Below, one piece after another: positions 48,901 through 55,283 of a stretch of DNA of 55,283 nucleotides. The stretch is from IMG/VR virus record IMGVR_UViG_3300025640_000003, positions 1-55,283 of that record, one strand, 5' to 3'. The position numbers were made by a program, and so were the translations under genes. The notes under the pieces are model-generated. The model was not told where the DNA came from, did no database searches, and was given only the letters and a program-made list of their open reading frames with translations. Numbering within the stretch: the stretch's first letter is position 1; each line of letters begins with the position of its first letter. Source of the stretch: a virus.

Positions 48901-50948
48901 TTAGTAATAAAACACAACGAGAAGTTGCATCTAACTCCGCAAACACAAAAGAGTTTAGCATCCAGAACTCCTCGAAGATGTTTCAAATGATCATCTCTGG
49001 GTTGTACTCAGATAAACCACAAAGTATCACTCGTGAAATCTGGGCCAATGCTTTCGATGCACACTGCATGGTGGGTACACCTGATAAGCCCTTTGAGATC
49101 ACCTTCCCATCTTCACTAACACCAACCTTTACTTGTCGTGACTTCGGGCCGGGTATCCACCATGATGACATGGAAGGTTTCTATACTGTTCTGGGTCACT
49201 CCACCAAAGAGGACACCAATGATGCAGTGGGTAAGTGGGGTGTGGGCCGTATGTCCCCTATGAGCTACACAGACAGCTTCTCAGTGACATCTTACCACAA
49301 AGGTATGGTAGGGTACTACAGCGTACAGCTTGGCCCTGACGGTGCCCCACAGCTTCACACAATGGTACCTCCATCCCCTACTGACAAACCGGATGGTCTT
49401 GAGGTTAGCTTCCCTGTACAACGTAAAGACATTGGGCTGTTTGCAGAAGCAGCTAAACGTGTGTCACTTGGTTTTGATATTAAGCCAGTGGTTCGGGGTC
49501 AACCTGACTTTGTGTGGCCAGAGATTGAGAAGTATTTTGAAGGTGACGGTTGGTATGCCTTTAGAAGCACTTACAAATCACCTCACCGTGGTACCTACGC
49601 TAAGATGGGCTGCGTCCTCTACCCGATTGACGTTGATACCATTAGAGGCTCCCTAACTCACGCCCAGTTAAAACTAATACGTTCTTGTAACTTTGTCATA
49701 GACTTTGATATTGGTGATCTTGAAGTTACAGCATCTCGTGAGGGGTTGTCGTATGGTCGCCTTGACCCCACCACAGACTCTATCAGAAAGAAGTTGGAGT
49801 GTATCTTAGGTAACATCAAAGATGTTGTGGAGGAAGCTATCAAAGAGTCCCCAACTTACTTCGATGCCCTTATCAAGAAGAACCAAACCAACATGTTCCC
49901 TAGTGGTACTATAGGTGACGTGTCTTGGCGTGGTGAGGTCCTGTCCCTACTCTCAGTCCTTACTGACGACATTAAAGCCTACAAGGGTTCCTACAAGAGT
50001 TCCTACGAGTTCCGTCGCCAAAGGTCCAAGGTCGGCTTCACGAGTAGTTTAACTGTTAGCTCTTCAACCCACGGTATCTACATTAGTGTCGTCGGTGGTA
50101 AAGAGCATGATGTACGTTCTGGTGAGCGTATTGCCAGTCACTATCATGGTTCTGGTAGTGGAAAAGACACCCTCTGGTTCAAGGTTGAGAGTCAGACTGA
50201 GGCTACCACCCTGCTGGGGCTTCTTAAGGCTCGTCTGGGTGACACACACACTTACACCCTAGTTAAAGATATACCCGACACAGGGCCTAGGGTTGGTACA
50301 CGTACTAAGACTAAGCTTAAGAGTCATAATATTGGTTCCCGTGGGACTTGGGGTGACTACACAATGGAGAGTGAGGAGTTTGACAAAGGTGGAGTTTACC
50401 TACCTATAATTAACAACAGCCCACTTGAGGGTAAGCACTTATATGGTGTTGTAGCTAAGTACCTAAAGCAAGCTAAGGTTATCACCAGTGACCACTTGAT
50501 TGTTGTACCAAAGACACACTGGAAGAAGTTCGAGGAGGCAACCAACTGGAAACCTTTGTGGGATGTGGCTAATGAGTATAAGATGAAAGGGCTTGCCAAG
50601 AAGAAGTCTTTTGCTATCTCTCAGCTACCACGTAAAGAGAGAGGTTCCGTGGCTCTTGCAGGTCTGTCCGAGCAGAACAGTCTGTTCAAGTCACTAAACT
50701 CTTTGATAACAAGACCAGAGGGCAGGCTCATTGACGGTATGAAAGCAGACGAGATGCACCACCTATTGAGTATTCTTGGTGTTGAACTTCCTAAGTCTTG
50801 CCCAAAAACAAAGGAGTTGATCAGTAAGATACTCACTAAGTACCCACTGCTGGAGTCAGGCCTTTACAGGAATCACATACCAAAACCTTACGTAGACTAT
50901 GTGGCAGGTATTGACCTACTCTCAGCTAAACAAACTATCGCAGCATAA
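48897..50948 (+). CDS. rIIA: rIIA-like GHKL ATPase
   Basis: 683 aa. Bergerat ATP-binding fold: N-box REIWANAFDAH (E47, N51, D54), DFGPG (D82, G84, G86), and the lid GKWGVGRMSPMSY (112-124). This is the pattern of T4 rIIA. With rIIB it guards T4 against the RexAB exclusion system by an unclear membrane-linked mechanism. ATG 48897 is chosen over 48864, which would overlap the 44-aa gene and lacks a ribosome site. rIIB follows ten bases later. Confidence 0.88.
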   Translation: MISNKTQREVASNSANTKEFSIQNSSKMFQMIISGLYSDKPQSITREIWANAFDAHCMVGTPDKPFEITFPSSLTPTFTCRDFGPGIHHDDMEGFYTVLGHSTKEDTNDAVGKWGVGRMSPMSYTDSFSVTSYHKGMVGYYSVQLGPDGAPQLHTMVPPSPTDKPDGLEVSFPVQRKDIGLFAEAAKRVSLGFDIKPVVRGQPDFVWPEIEKYFEGDGWYAFRSTYKSPHRGTYAKMGCVLYPIDVDTIRGSLTHAQLKLIRSCNFVIDFDIGDLEVTASREGLSYGRLDPTTDSIRKKLECILGNIKDVVEEAIKESPTYFDALIKKNQTNMFPSGTIGDVSWRGEVLSLLSVLTDDIKAYKGSYKSSYEFRRQRSKVGFTSSLTVSSSTHGIYISVVGGKEHDVRSGERIASHYHGSGSGKDTLWFKVESQTEATTLLGLLKARLGDTHTYTLVKDIPDTGPRVGTRTKTKLKSHNIGSRGTWGDYTMESEEFDKGGVYLPIINNSPLEGKHLYGVVAKYLKQAKVITSDHLIVVPKTHWKKFEEATNWKPLWDVANEYKMKGLAKKKSFAISQLPRKERGSVALAGLSEQNSLFKSLNSLITRPEGRLIDGMKADEMHHLLSILGVELPKSCPKTKELISKILTKYPLLESGLYRNHIPKPYVDYVAGIDLLSAKQTIAA

Positions 50949-50958
50949 GGAGATAAAC

Positions 50959-51753
50959 ATGCGCGTACCTTTTACTTTCTCTAATGACTCAATCTCAGTG
51001 TTCCTGTCCGGAAAGATGTTCACTGTACCAAGTTCTGATGCAAGCTTCGGAGAGCTTAAGGAGTACCTCAAGGAGCCTTCCCATGACCCAGAGTACCTTG
51101 AGGACCTCTTGGACAAACCTAAGATGCTTGCCAAGGCCTCTGCGGGTAAGGTTGTGGTCACTGATGGTCAGGTCACTTACGCTGGTGAGGTTATCCACAA
51201 CTCCCTCACTGACAAACTCTTGAACCTACTGTCTGAGGGTTTTGATGTAGAGCCTTGGGCAAGGTTCATGGACAACATGATGGAGAACCCGTCGTACAAC
51301 TCACGTACATGCCTCTACAACTTCCTCGACCACTTTCGTACTCCTATCACTGAGGATGGTCACTTCATCGCATTCAAGCGGGTACGTGATAACTATCTTG
51401 ATGTACACTCAGGTACTATGGACAATAGCCCCGGTAAAGTTGTTTCTATGCCTCGCTATAAGGTTGATGACAACCCAAACAATACCTGTTCTTCTGGACT
51501 CCATGCTTGTGCCGACGAGTATCTTAAGGGCTTTGCAACGGGTTCAAACTACCGTACGGTTGCAGTAAAGATCAACCCTAAGGATGTTGTTGCTGTGCCT
51601 GCTGACTATCACTTTAGTAAGATGCGAGTGTGTCAGTACACTGTCCTTGGGGATGTTAAGGAGAAAGAGATCGAGTCTATTCGTGAGTCTGACTATCTGG
51701 ATTATGACGACTACGATTGGGATACAGACTATTTCTCCTCAGACTTCGACTAA
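50959..51753 (+). CDS. rIIB: rIIB-like protein
   Basis: 264 aa. The C-terminal half contains NPSYNSRTCLYNFLDHF, EDGHFIAFKRVRDNYLDVHSG and CSSGLHACADEYLKGF, the conserved core of T4 rIIB. The N-terminus is more diverged, and the tail is very acidic (DYDDYDWDTDYFSSDFD). ATG 50959 has AGGAGA upstream. It directly follows rIIA, as in T-even phages, and ends at a stem-loop. Confidence 0.88.
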   Translation: MRVPFTFSNDSISVFLSGKMFTVPSSDASFGELKEYLKEPSHDPEYLEDLLDKPKMLAKASAGKVVVTDGQVTYAGEVIHNSLTDKLLNLLSEGFDVEPWARFMDNMMENPSYNSRTCLYNFLDHFRTPITEDGHFIAFKRVRDNYLDVHSGTMDNSPGKVVSMPRYKVDDNPNNTCSSGLHACADEYLKGFATGSNYRTVAVKINPKDVVAVPADYHFSKMRVCQYTVLGDVKEKEIESIRESDYLDYDDYDWDTDYFSSDFD

Positions 51754-51759
51754 ACTTAC

Positions 51760-51790
51760 AAGCCCCATCAGGAATATCTTGGTGGGGCTT
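51760..51790 (+). terminator. Stem-loop after rIIB, probable weak terminator
   Basis: AAGCCCCA (51760-51767) pairs perfectly with TGGGGCTT (51783-51790) around a 15-base loop. Only AACTTATAAC follows, so termination would be partial. Confidence 0.6.
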
Positions 51791-51813
51791 AACTTATAAC
51801 AAGGTGTTATGAC

Positions 51814-52038
51814 ATGGAAACTTACCTTACGACGATCAAGAACAGCGACGGGTATCTGGTCGAAGAAATTTACTCTGACTCATTCAACAAGGCGGTCTTT
51901 GAGGCTGGTGAAGCTGCCAGTGCTGGGGACAGGGTTACTATCTATGAGGGGGAGGAAGATGCATTAGGTTCGATATGTAACCCATTGATTATGATGGACT
52001 TTACACAAGATGCTTACAAAGATTATGATGGGGGTTGA
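51814..52038 (+). CDS. Hypothetical acidic protein, 74 aa
   Basis: ATG 51814 follows AAGGTGTTATGAC. Acidic protein (EEIYSDSFNKAVFEAGEAAS, DRVTIYEGEEDALG) with an alpha/beta pattern. It ends at a TTGACA at 52035, before the 130-base regulatory stretch upstream of the integrase. No family recognised. Confidence 0.65.
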   Translation: METYLTTIKNSDGYLVEEIYSDSFNKAVFEAGEAASAGDRVTIYEGEEDALGSICNPLIMMDFTQDAYKDYDGG

Positions 52039-52064
52039 CAGGTTTTAGAGCTTAGAGTACTCTC

Positions 52065-52168
52065 TCTTACATAATGTAATACTTAATGAATACTTAAGGT
52101 TATTACTTATCTATCTTTTAAAGATAGAAATCCTAAAGGAACATTAAGTATTACTTAAGGAGCACCTA
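52065..52168. promoter_or_regulatory. Repeat-rich regulatory region before the integrase
   Basis: Contains TACATAATG, several TACTTAAG/CTTAAGTA units, an 8-bp-arm inverted repeat CTATCTTT-T-AAAGATAG (52111-52127), and TAAAGGAACATTAAGTA. The units are shared with 43229-43280. Likely sites for an integrase, excision factor or regulator. TTGACA at 52035-52040 lacks a good -10. Confidence 0.6.
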
Positions 52169-52171
52169 AAG

Positions 52172-52261
52172 ATGGTTGATGACCCTACAGATGATTGGTC
52201 AAAAGACTTAGATAAATTGCCTAAGGAGCATGACAGGGATGAGGTACCTAAAAAGAGTTAA
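52172..52261 (+). CDS. Possible very small protein, 29 aa
   Basis: ATG 52172 is preceded by AAGGAG and gives a short charged peptide (MVDDPTDDWSKDLDKLPKEH, then a basic end) overlapping the integrase start. It could be a leader peptide controlling integrase translation. Only the ribosome site and overlap support it. Confidence 0.35.
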   Translation: MVDDPTDDWSKDLDKLPKEHDRDEVPKKS

Positions 52262-53330
52262 GACAAGTAAAGGTTCTTTTGAGTATAAGTTCAACCCACC
52301 TAGGTCAGCTATCAAGGCTGGTGTCGTCAAGGCAAGGACATTCAAAGATGGACGACAAGCAAGGTATGAAGTTCCACGTCTCATAGAAAAAGTAGATGCT
52401 TGGAAAAGGGGAGAGTTAGTTGCCGATAACATTGGACCTAAGAGTAGGTTAGTAGATATCTTCAATCACTATCTGAACACAGAACACTTCAAATCTTTGT
52501 CGTCTAATTCTCAAATTGCTTATGAGATAAATATCAAAAATCTCTTAAAGACAAAAACTAAACAAGGTAAGACTTTCGGTGATACTTGCTTGCATAACCT
52601 TACTGCTGTCTTTTGTTCTCATATCTATAATTCTTGGGTAAAGGACAACGGAGTTCCAACAGCAAACAAATGGGCCACACTGTTCGGTGTTCTTATGAGC
52701 TACGCCATGTCCCTAGACCTGATAACAAATAACCCAATGTCCAAGGTTAAGAAGCTTAAACACAAACCAAGGTCAGAGGTATGGTCTGAGGGACAAGTAG
52801 AGAAGTTCGTGGAGACAGCCTTCACAGAGTTCCGTTGGAGATCGATAGGCATCCTTGCACTTCTCTGCTATGAGTGGGCACAGAGACCTACAGACATAGC
52901 TAACCTCAAGTGGGACGCTGTAGACCTCCAGAGAGGCTCTGTAACGATCACACAGAGCAAGAGAGGGGCCACGGTGTACCTACCCCTAGCAAAGCACCTC
53001 AAGGCCCTCCTAGAGGCTCAGAATGAGGACTTAGGTTTCCAGCCATTAGTTGTACCTGATACACACAGACCTTCGGGTGGCTATGGACCGTTAACCGCAC
53101 AAAGAATGTCAGTACTTGTGAGGCAGGTTAAGGAGACATCTGGCACACCCGAAAACTTAAGGATTGGAGACTTAAGAAAATCTGCAATAACGGAGATGGT
53201 ATCTTCTGGGGTTGATACTTCTGCGATCATGTCTGTAACAGGGCATAAAAATATACAGTCTCTTAATCCCTACTTGAAAAACACAATAGAGGCAGCTACA
53301 TCTGCTTTAGAGAAAAGGAAGAAACTGTAG
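52239..53330 (+). CDS. int: Tyrosine recombinase integrase
   Basis: 363 aa from ATG 52239 (AAGGAG ten bases upstream); ATG 52230 is an alternative. Numbered from 52230, catalytic residues are R219 (AQRPTDIANLKW), K244 (TQSKRG), R316 (GDLRKS, where the usual His of HxLR is Gly313), H339 (TGHKN) and nucleophile Y348 (NPYLK). A SAM-like core-binding domain covers about 70-170. The tRNA-Arg-derived sequences that follow point to integration in a host tRNA-Arg(TCT) gene. Confidence 0.93.
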   Translation: MRYLKRVKTSKGSFEYKFNPPRSAIKAGVVKARTFKDGRQARYEVPRLIEKVDAWKRGELVADNIGPKSRLVDIFNHYLNTEHFKSLSSNSQIAYEINIKNLLKTKTKQGKTFGDTCLHNLTAVFCSHIYNSWVKDNGVPTANKWATLFGVLMSYAMSLDLITNNPMSKVKKLKHKPRSEVWSEGQVEKFVETAFTEFRWRSIGILALLCYEWAQRPTDIANLKWDAVDLQRGSVTITQSKRGATVYLPLAKHLKALLEAQNEDLGFQPLVVPDTHRPSGGYGPLTAQRMSVLVRQVKETSGTPENLRIGDLRKSAITEMVSSGVDTSAIMSVTGHKNIQSLNPYLKNTIEAATSALEKRKKL

Positions 53331-53340
53331 TACATAAATA

Positions 53341-53378
53341 CAACACAAGGTGATCTCTAAGAAGGTTGCCTTGTGTTG
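53341..53378. other. Stem-loop downstream of the integrase
   Basis: CAACACAAGG (53341-53350) pairs perfectly with CCTTGTGTTG (53369-53378). There is no T-run, so this may be a structural element of the att region rather than a terminator. Confidence 0.6.
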
Positions 53379-53408
53379 GTACGACACGTAAGATACAATT
53401 CACTTATT

Positions 53409-53435
53409 GGCTCCATAGCTCAACTGGATAGAGCA
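53409..53435 (+). tRNA. 5' half of a tRNA-Arg-like gene (split)
   Basis: GGCTCCA (acceptor), TA, GCTC-AACTGGATA-GAGC (perfect D-arm), A. Its acceptor pairs with the 3' half ending at 53970 in all seven positions (one G-U). No matching anticodon arm follows directly; instead an antisense HNH gene ends inside the D-arm. Confidence 0.6.
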
Positions 53436-53770
53436 TGTTCAATCGAATGACAATTAGCACAAAGGAGGTCACACTTATCAAGTTCTACTACAATCTTATC
53501 CCAAGACCTCAGTCTGAGCTTGTTCCACATAACATCCTTAGTGGTTGGGTCCATGTGGTGAAACTGTAGTGCTGCGTAATGATCATCATAACCACAACGA
53601 TTGCACTTACCCCCTTTGTAGTTGATGGCGTCTTTCTTCTTTTGTATCCATCTATCTACACAGTATCGGTTGAAGCAACTCTTGCAGGATGATGCTCCTT
53701 TCTTTCTATCAGCTTGTTTATAAAAATCAGATAAAGGTTTTTCTTTGTGACAAGTAGTACAAGTTTTCAT
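53420..53770 (-). CDS. HNH endonuclease on the opposite strand, lodged in the tRNA region
   Basis: 116 aa from ATG 53770 (the frame extends to 53803 without a start signal). N-terminal zinc knuckle CTTCHKEK...CKSC, then CNRCGY, LQFHHMDPTTK and CDLLCANCHSIEHA, a standard HNH fold. It is the only minus-strand gene in the rightward block apart from shadow frames. Its last five codons are antisense to the D-arm of the tRNA 5' half. Probably a homing endonuclease that inserted at the tRNA/att site. Confidence 0.88.
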   Translation of the reverse strand: MKTCTTCHKEKPLSDFYKQADRKKGASSCKSCFNRYCVDRWIQKKKDAINYKGGKCNRCGYDDHYAALQFHHMDPTTKDVMWNKLRLRSWDKIVVELDKCDLLCANCHSIEHALSS

Positions 53771-53786
53771 GTTTATTCTTTCATTA

Positions 53787-53874
53787 GGTTTCCGTCCCCA
53801 CAACAGTCTTCTAAACTGTTCACGTTAAAAAGGTGGGAAGGAGTGGAGAGGTTCGATTCCTCCGGGAACCTCCA
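53787..53874 (+). tRNA. Degenerate tRNA-like sequence with TCT anticodon loop
   Basis: Perfect anticodon arm ACAGT-CTTCTAA-ACTGT (53803-53819) gives anticodon TCT. A T-arm with GGTTCGATTCC and an acceptor GGGAACC-T-CCA end at 53874, and GGTTTCC at 53787 can pair with that acceptor. The D-arm is missing and 22 extra bases precede the T-arm, so it is unlikely to be functional. Confidence 0.45.
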
Positions 53875-53925
53875 TAGTTATACGCAGGTTGGATAGAAAG
53901 TCAAAGTCTAATACAAATATGGACT

Positions 53926-53970
53926 CTTCTAATCAGCAGGTTCGAGGTTCGAGTCCTCGTGGAGTCACCA
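53926..53970 (+). other. 3' half of tRNA-Arg(TCT): probable attP core
   Basis: From the anticodon loop CTTCTAA through the stem strand TCAGC, a perfect T-arm (CGAGG-TTCGAGT-CCTCG), the acceptor TGGAGTC, A and CCA. Bases just before it do not pair with TCAGC, so homology to a tRNA starts at the anticodon loop. A tRNA 3' half beside an integrase is the usual phage attachment site that restores the host tRNA on integration. Confidence 0.7.
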
Positions 53971-53986
53971 AATCAAGAGGTACTAA

Positions 53987-54652
53987 ATGACACAAATTCA
54001 AGCAACACTGATCGACCACATGGGTAGCGACTTATCGACAGTTAACGCAGCACGGGTTAGCTTTGGTAAGACAAGTCAGTGGGAGTTCAGTGAAGACCCA
54101 GATGATACAGGAACCCTATCAGAGCGTGACACTAAACTAATTAGGTACCTTGCCAAGCATAACCACCTGTCGCCTTTTGGTCATGCCTTTGCTTCGTTCC
54201 ATGTTAAAGCACCTCTATTCGTACACGCTCAACTTGTAAAACACAAATTCTTAAGGGTCAACACAATCAGTCGCCGTTACGTTGACGATAGCGTAGTACT
54301 TTATACACCTGACACATGGCGTGGACGTAGTGAAGACAAGAAACAAGGTTCTTCGGATGACATGGATTGGGAGCATACACCTTATTGCTACGAGACCTCT
54401 CTAAACAACTATAAGTTCTTGTTGGACACTGGTGTGGCTCCTGAGATGGCTAGGATGGTACTACCTCAAGCACTCATGACCGAGTTTTATTGGAGTGGTA
54501 GCCTTGATGCTTTTGCTGCCATGTGTGTACTACGTTGTGCCCCTGACACTCAATATGAGTCACGTGTTGTTGCTGACCAGATCAGTGAAGTGATGGGTAG
54601 GCTTTTTCCTGTTTCGTGGGAAGCTTTAATGAAAGGACAAACAAATGACTGA
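53987..54652 (+). CDS. thyX: FAD-dependent thymidylate synthase
   Basis: 221 aa ThyX, which makes dTMP from dUMP using folate and FAD. The fold signature is present around HNHLSPFGHAFASFHVKAP and the C-terminal LPQALMTEFYWSGSLDAF. The canonical RHRx7S motif reads KHK-FLRVNTI-S (85-95), with both Arg replaced by Lys. AAGAGGT precedes ATG 53987. It works with the NrdJ reductase and the MazG-like protein in nucleotide supply. Confidence 0.93.
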   Translation: MTQIQATLIDHMGSDLSTVNAARVSFGKTSQWEFSEDPDDTGTLSERDTKLIRYLAKHNHLSPFGHAFASFHVKAPLFVHAQLVKHKFLRVNTISRRYVDDSVVLYTPDTWRGRSEDKKQGSSDDMDWEHTPYCYETSLNNYKFLLDTGVAPEMARMVLPQALMTEFYWSGSLDAFAAMCVLRCAPDTQYESRVVADQISEVMGRLFPVSWEALMKGQTND

Positions 54653-54713
54653 CCTGATAGAGAGATTGCGCGAACTGGAAACCCATCTTGCTAAGGACGA
54701 CAGATATGTTTAG
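54645..54713 (+). CDS. Very small protein, 22 aa
   Basis: ATG 54645 overlaps the thyX stop after AAAGGAC, and TAG 54711-54713 overlaps the next start. One short amphipathic helix (MTDLIERLRELETHLAKDD). It may be a leader or the remnant of a longer gene. Confidence 0.4.
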   Translation: MTDLIERLRELETHLAKDDRYV

Positions 54714-54852
54714 GCATTTCAAAACACTGAAAGAAGCTAAGGCGCACATCGCGGCAAACCCGCATCGCGACCTTGTTTATAAAAAGCACAAAGGCAAGCG
54801 GCCTAAGCCTTATCAGGTCGGTTCACGCCTGTCTTTCTTGCACTTCACATAA
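54706..54852 (+). CDS. Hypothetical basic protein, 48 aa
   Basis: ATG 54706 after AAGGAC. Very basic (KTLKEAKAHIAANPHRDLVY, then HKGKRPKPYQVGSRL). GC is higher than in the core phage genes. May bind nucleic acid; not recognised. Confidence 0.6.
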   Translation: MFRHFKTLKEAKAHIAANPHRDLVYKKHKGKRPKPYQVGSRLSFLHFT

Positions 54853-54865
54853 GGACGCCAAAGAT

Positions 54866-55024
54866 ATGCACTGGATGGACAAAGCCGTAGAAGAACTTGA
54901 GACAGACCTTGAAAACGGCCTGATCAGTCAAGAAGAATTTCGCGCCCAAATGCGCGACCTGCAAGCCGAGCTGCGCGAGGCTCAATTTGAAGCCGCGCAA
55001 GAAGCCCACGACAACTACTATTAA
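54866..55024 (+). CDS. Hypothetical acidic helical protein, 52 aa
   Basis: ATG 54866, preceded by AAGGACG; the longer frame from 54773 overlaps the previous gene and lacks a ribosome site. One long helix rich in Glu, Ala and Gln (LQAELREAQFEAAQEAHD), likely coiled coil. GC-rich. Not recognised. Confidence 0.6.
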   Translation: MHWMDKAVEELETDLENGLISQEEFRAQMRDLQAELREAQFEAAQEAHDNYY

Positions 55025-55095
55025 AGGACCGTCTAGTAACCATCTGGCAGGCTTGGTGCCTGACGTCTGCCAACCAAACCGCAATGGAGAGTGAT

Positions 55096-55283
55096 ATGAA
55101 CACCAGAACCGACATTCTGAAAGAGGCCGACGAACTCATCAACGGCGAGCGGCAGTCAAATGCAATCCTTACCGATGAACTAGAAACCTACCACGCCGCC
55201 CTACCCCGCGCCTATCGTATGGGGCTGGAAGATGCGGCTACTGTCATGGACCACCGCGCATATGGTTGCAGAATTACTGTAGG
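55096..55283 (+). CDS. Hypothetical protein, N-terminal part (continues at position 1)
   Basis: ATG 55096 after GGAGAGTG. The frame is open to the window end and continues through the 74-base overlap to the stop at 178-180, giving about 97 aa. The N-terminal MNTRTDILKEADELINGERQ is reminiscent of DUF6378-like phage proteins. Function not assigned. Confidence 0.75.
   Translation, partial: MNTRTDILKEADELINGERQSNAILTDELETYHAALPRAYRMGLEDAATVMDHRAYGCRITV
55210..55283. repeat. Terminal direct repeat, right copy (circular overlap)
   Basis: Exact copy of bases 1-74. Removing one copy gives a circle of 55,209 bp and restores one uninterrupted reading frame. Confidence 0.95.

Overview
The window is a complete circular phage genome. 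Bases 1-74 repeat exactly at 55210-55283, and one gene runs across that join (55096 onward into 1-180), so the non-redundant length is 55,209 bp. It looks like a T7/SIO1-like short-tailed phage of marine Alphaproteobacteria, probably Rhodobacteraceae. The reasons are tail tubular A/B-type genes, a T7-type primase-helicase and family A polymerase, a B12-dependent ribonucleotide reductase (NrdJ), ThyX, PhoH, MazG-like and DUF3310 proteins, and small basic proteins common in marine phages (DUF6321- and DUF5872-like). The host is inferred. I see no phage RNA polymerase, so host sigma70-type promoters are expected, and several fit that consensus.

Layout. A rightward early/middle block starts at about 44.7 kb, runs through the join and ends at a strong terminator at 13397-13421. 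Its first part (44.7-48.9 kb) holds small unknown genes, a pentapeptide-repeat protein, a protein built from 33-bp tandem repeats and a helix-hairpin-helix glycosylase-like protein. rIIA- and rIIB-like genes follow (48.9-51.8 kb), then a tyrosine integrase (52.2-53.3 kb), a tRNA-Arg(TCT)-derived att-like region invaded by an HNH gene (53.4-54.0 kb), ThyX, and the replication and nucleotide genes (0-13.4 kb). The leftward late block runs from 43.0 kb to 13.4 kb: lysis genes, a tail-fibre cassette, small and large terminase, portal, a large peptidase-like virion protein, scaffold, major capsid protein, tail tubes, fibre, and internal virion proteins with a tail lysozyme. A 1.7-kb gene-free region (43034-44738) separates the two blocks and holds divergent promoters, a perfect 18-bp palindrome, repeats and a terminator.

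The most unusual element is in the large terminase gene. An intein interrupts the protein just before its Walker B motif. Inside the intein reading frame, on the opposite strand, lies a full HNH homing endonuclease gene (34290-35075). That gene has its own ribosome binding site and an exact TTGACA-N16-TATAAT promoter, which is written into the codons of the intein's C-terminal splicing block. The intein frame stays open across the whole antisense gene.

The phage is rich in HNH-type genes: an antisense one in the intein, one against tRNA fragments, one among the lysis genes, two endonuclease VII-like ones and one small packaging-region protein. Temperate potential (integrase, att-like tRNA half) coexists with traits usually linked to lytic phages (Tyr at the Pol I 762 position, rII genes), and no repressor was recognised.
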